From: an uncultured Clostridia bacterium
GTDB lineage: Bacteria > Bacillota > Clostridia > Christensenellales > Aristaeellaceae
Direction of reading: 5' to 3'
NCBI GenBank assembly: GCA_946615495.1
Contig: CAMOHY010000155.1
Location: 1 to 5,744, forward strand
Length of the DNA: 5,744 nucleotides
A program made the position numbers and the translations under genes. The notes beneath the pieces are model-generated. The model worked only from the letters and a program-made list of their open reading frames with translations, had not been told where the DNA came from and ran no database searches. The first letter of the stretch is position 1. Each line of letters starts with the position of its first letter. Shown here in pieces: positions 5,640-5,744 of this stretch.

Positions 5640-5744
5640 TACGCGTCCAGGGGCCGGCAGGGCAATCGCTTAGGGAAAATGTATACTGGGGGAAGGCGCT
5701 GTCTCACATTCTGTAAAAATCGCACAAACGCAGCATTGGTTGAC
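5640..5744. other. Right-edge intergenic sequence, no gene seen
   Basis: No open frame with a ribosome site and no RNA gene is recognisable in these 105 bp. The window ends in TTGAC (5740-5744), which could be the start of a -35 box for a rightward gene beyond the edge, but this cannot be tested here. Confidence 0.4.

Noticed and set aside
5682..5687. TATACT as a -10 box of a rightward promoter (or TATACA on the - strand)
   Set aside because: No acceptable -35 box lies 16-18 bp upstream on either strand.

Overview
The window looks like a stretch of chromosome from a GC-rich, anaerobic, low-phylogenetic-resolution member of the Bacillota (Clostridia, of the gut or rumen kind). The support is strong AGGAGG-type Shine-Dalgarno sites before every gene start, a consensus sigma-A promoter, an LplB/LplC/LplA-type sugar importer without its own ATPase, and dense coding with strong third-position G/C bias. 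The genus cannot be read from the sequence. No phage, CRISPR, transposase, tRNA or rRNA is visible.

Left part (1-2898, + strand): the end of a carbohydrate ABC importer operon. It holds the C-terminal third of an LplB-type permease (cut by the window edge), a complete LplC/YtcP-type permease (338-1249) and a complete large extracellular solute-binding protein (1315-2898). The two permeases would form the membrane channel and the binding protein would deliver an oligosaccharide-like ligand. The ATPase is not here; importers of this class commonly use a shared MsmX/UgpC-type ATPase encoded elsewhere. A small hairpin sits in the 65-bp gap before the binding-protein gene.

Middle (2899-3241): 343 bp with no convincing gene, between two convergent transcription units. 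It is packed with eight back-to-back inverted repeats. The first and last are the same 20-nt GAAA-tetraloop hairpin in direct orientation, each followed by Ts (terminators). Between them lie six other hairpins of different sequence, including one of about 30 bp. This structured mosaic is the most unusual element of the window.

Right part (3242-5744, - strand): a two-gene operon read leftwards from a near-perfect promoter (TTGCCA, 17 bp, TATAAT, extended -10). The first gene is a COG1768-like metallophosphoesterase (5577-4834). The second, 14 bp downstream, is an N-acyl-D-amino-acid deacylase of the D-aminoacylase amidohydrolase family (4819-3242), which would release D-amino acids from N-acyl forms. 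No substrate link between this operon and the sugar importer can be shown. The last ~100 bp (5640-5744) hold no recognisable gene.
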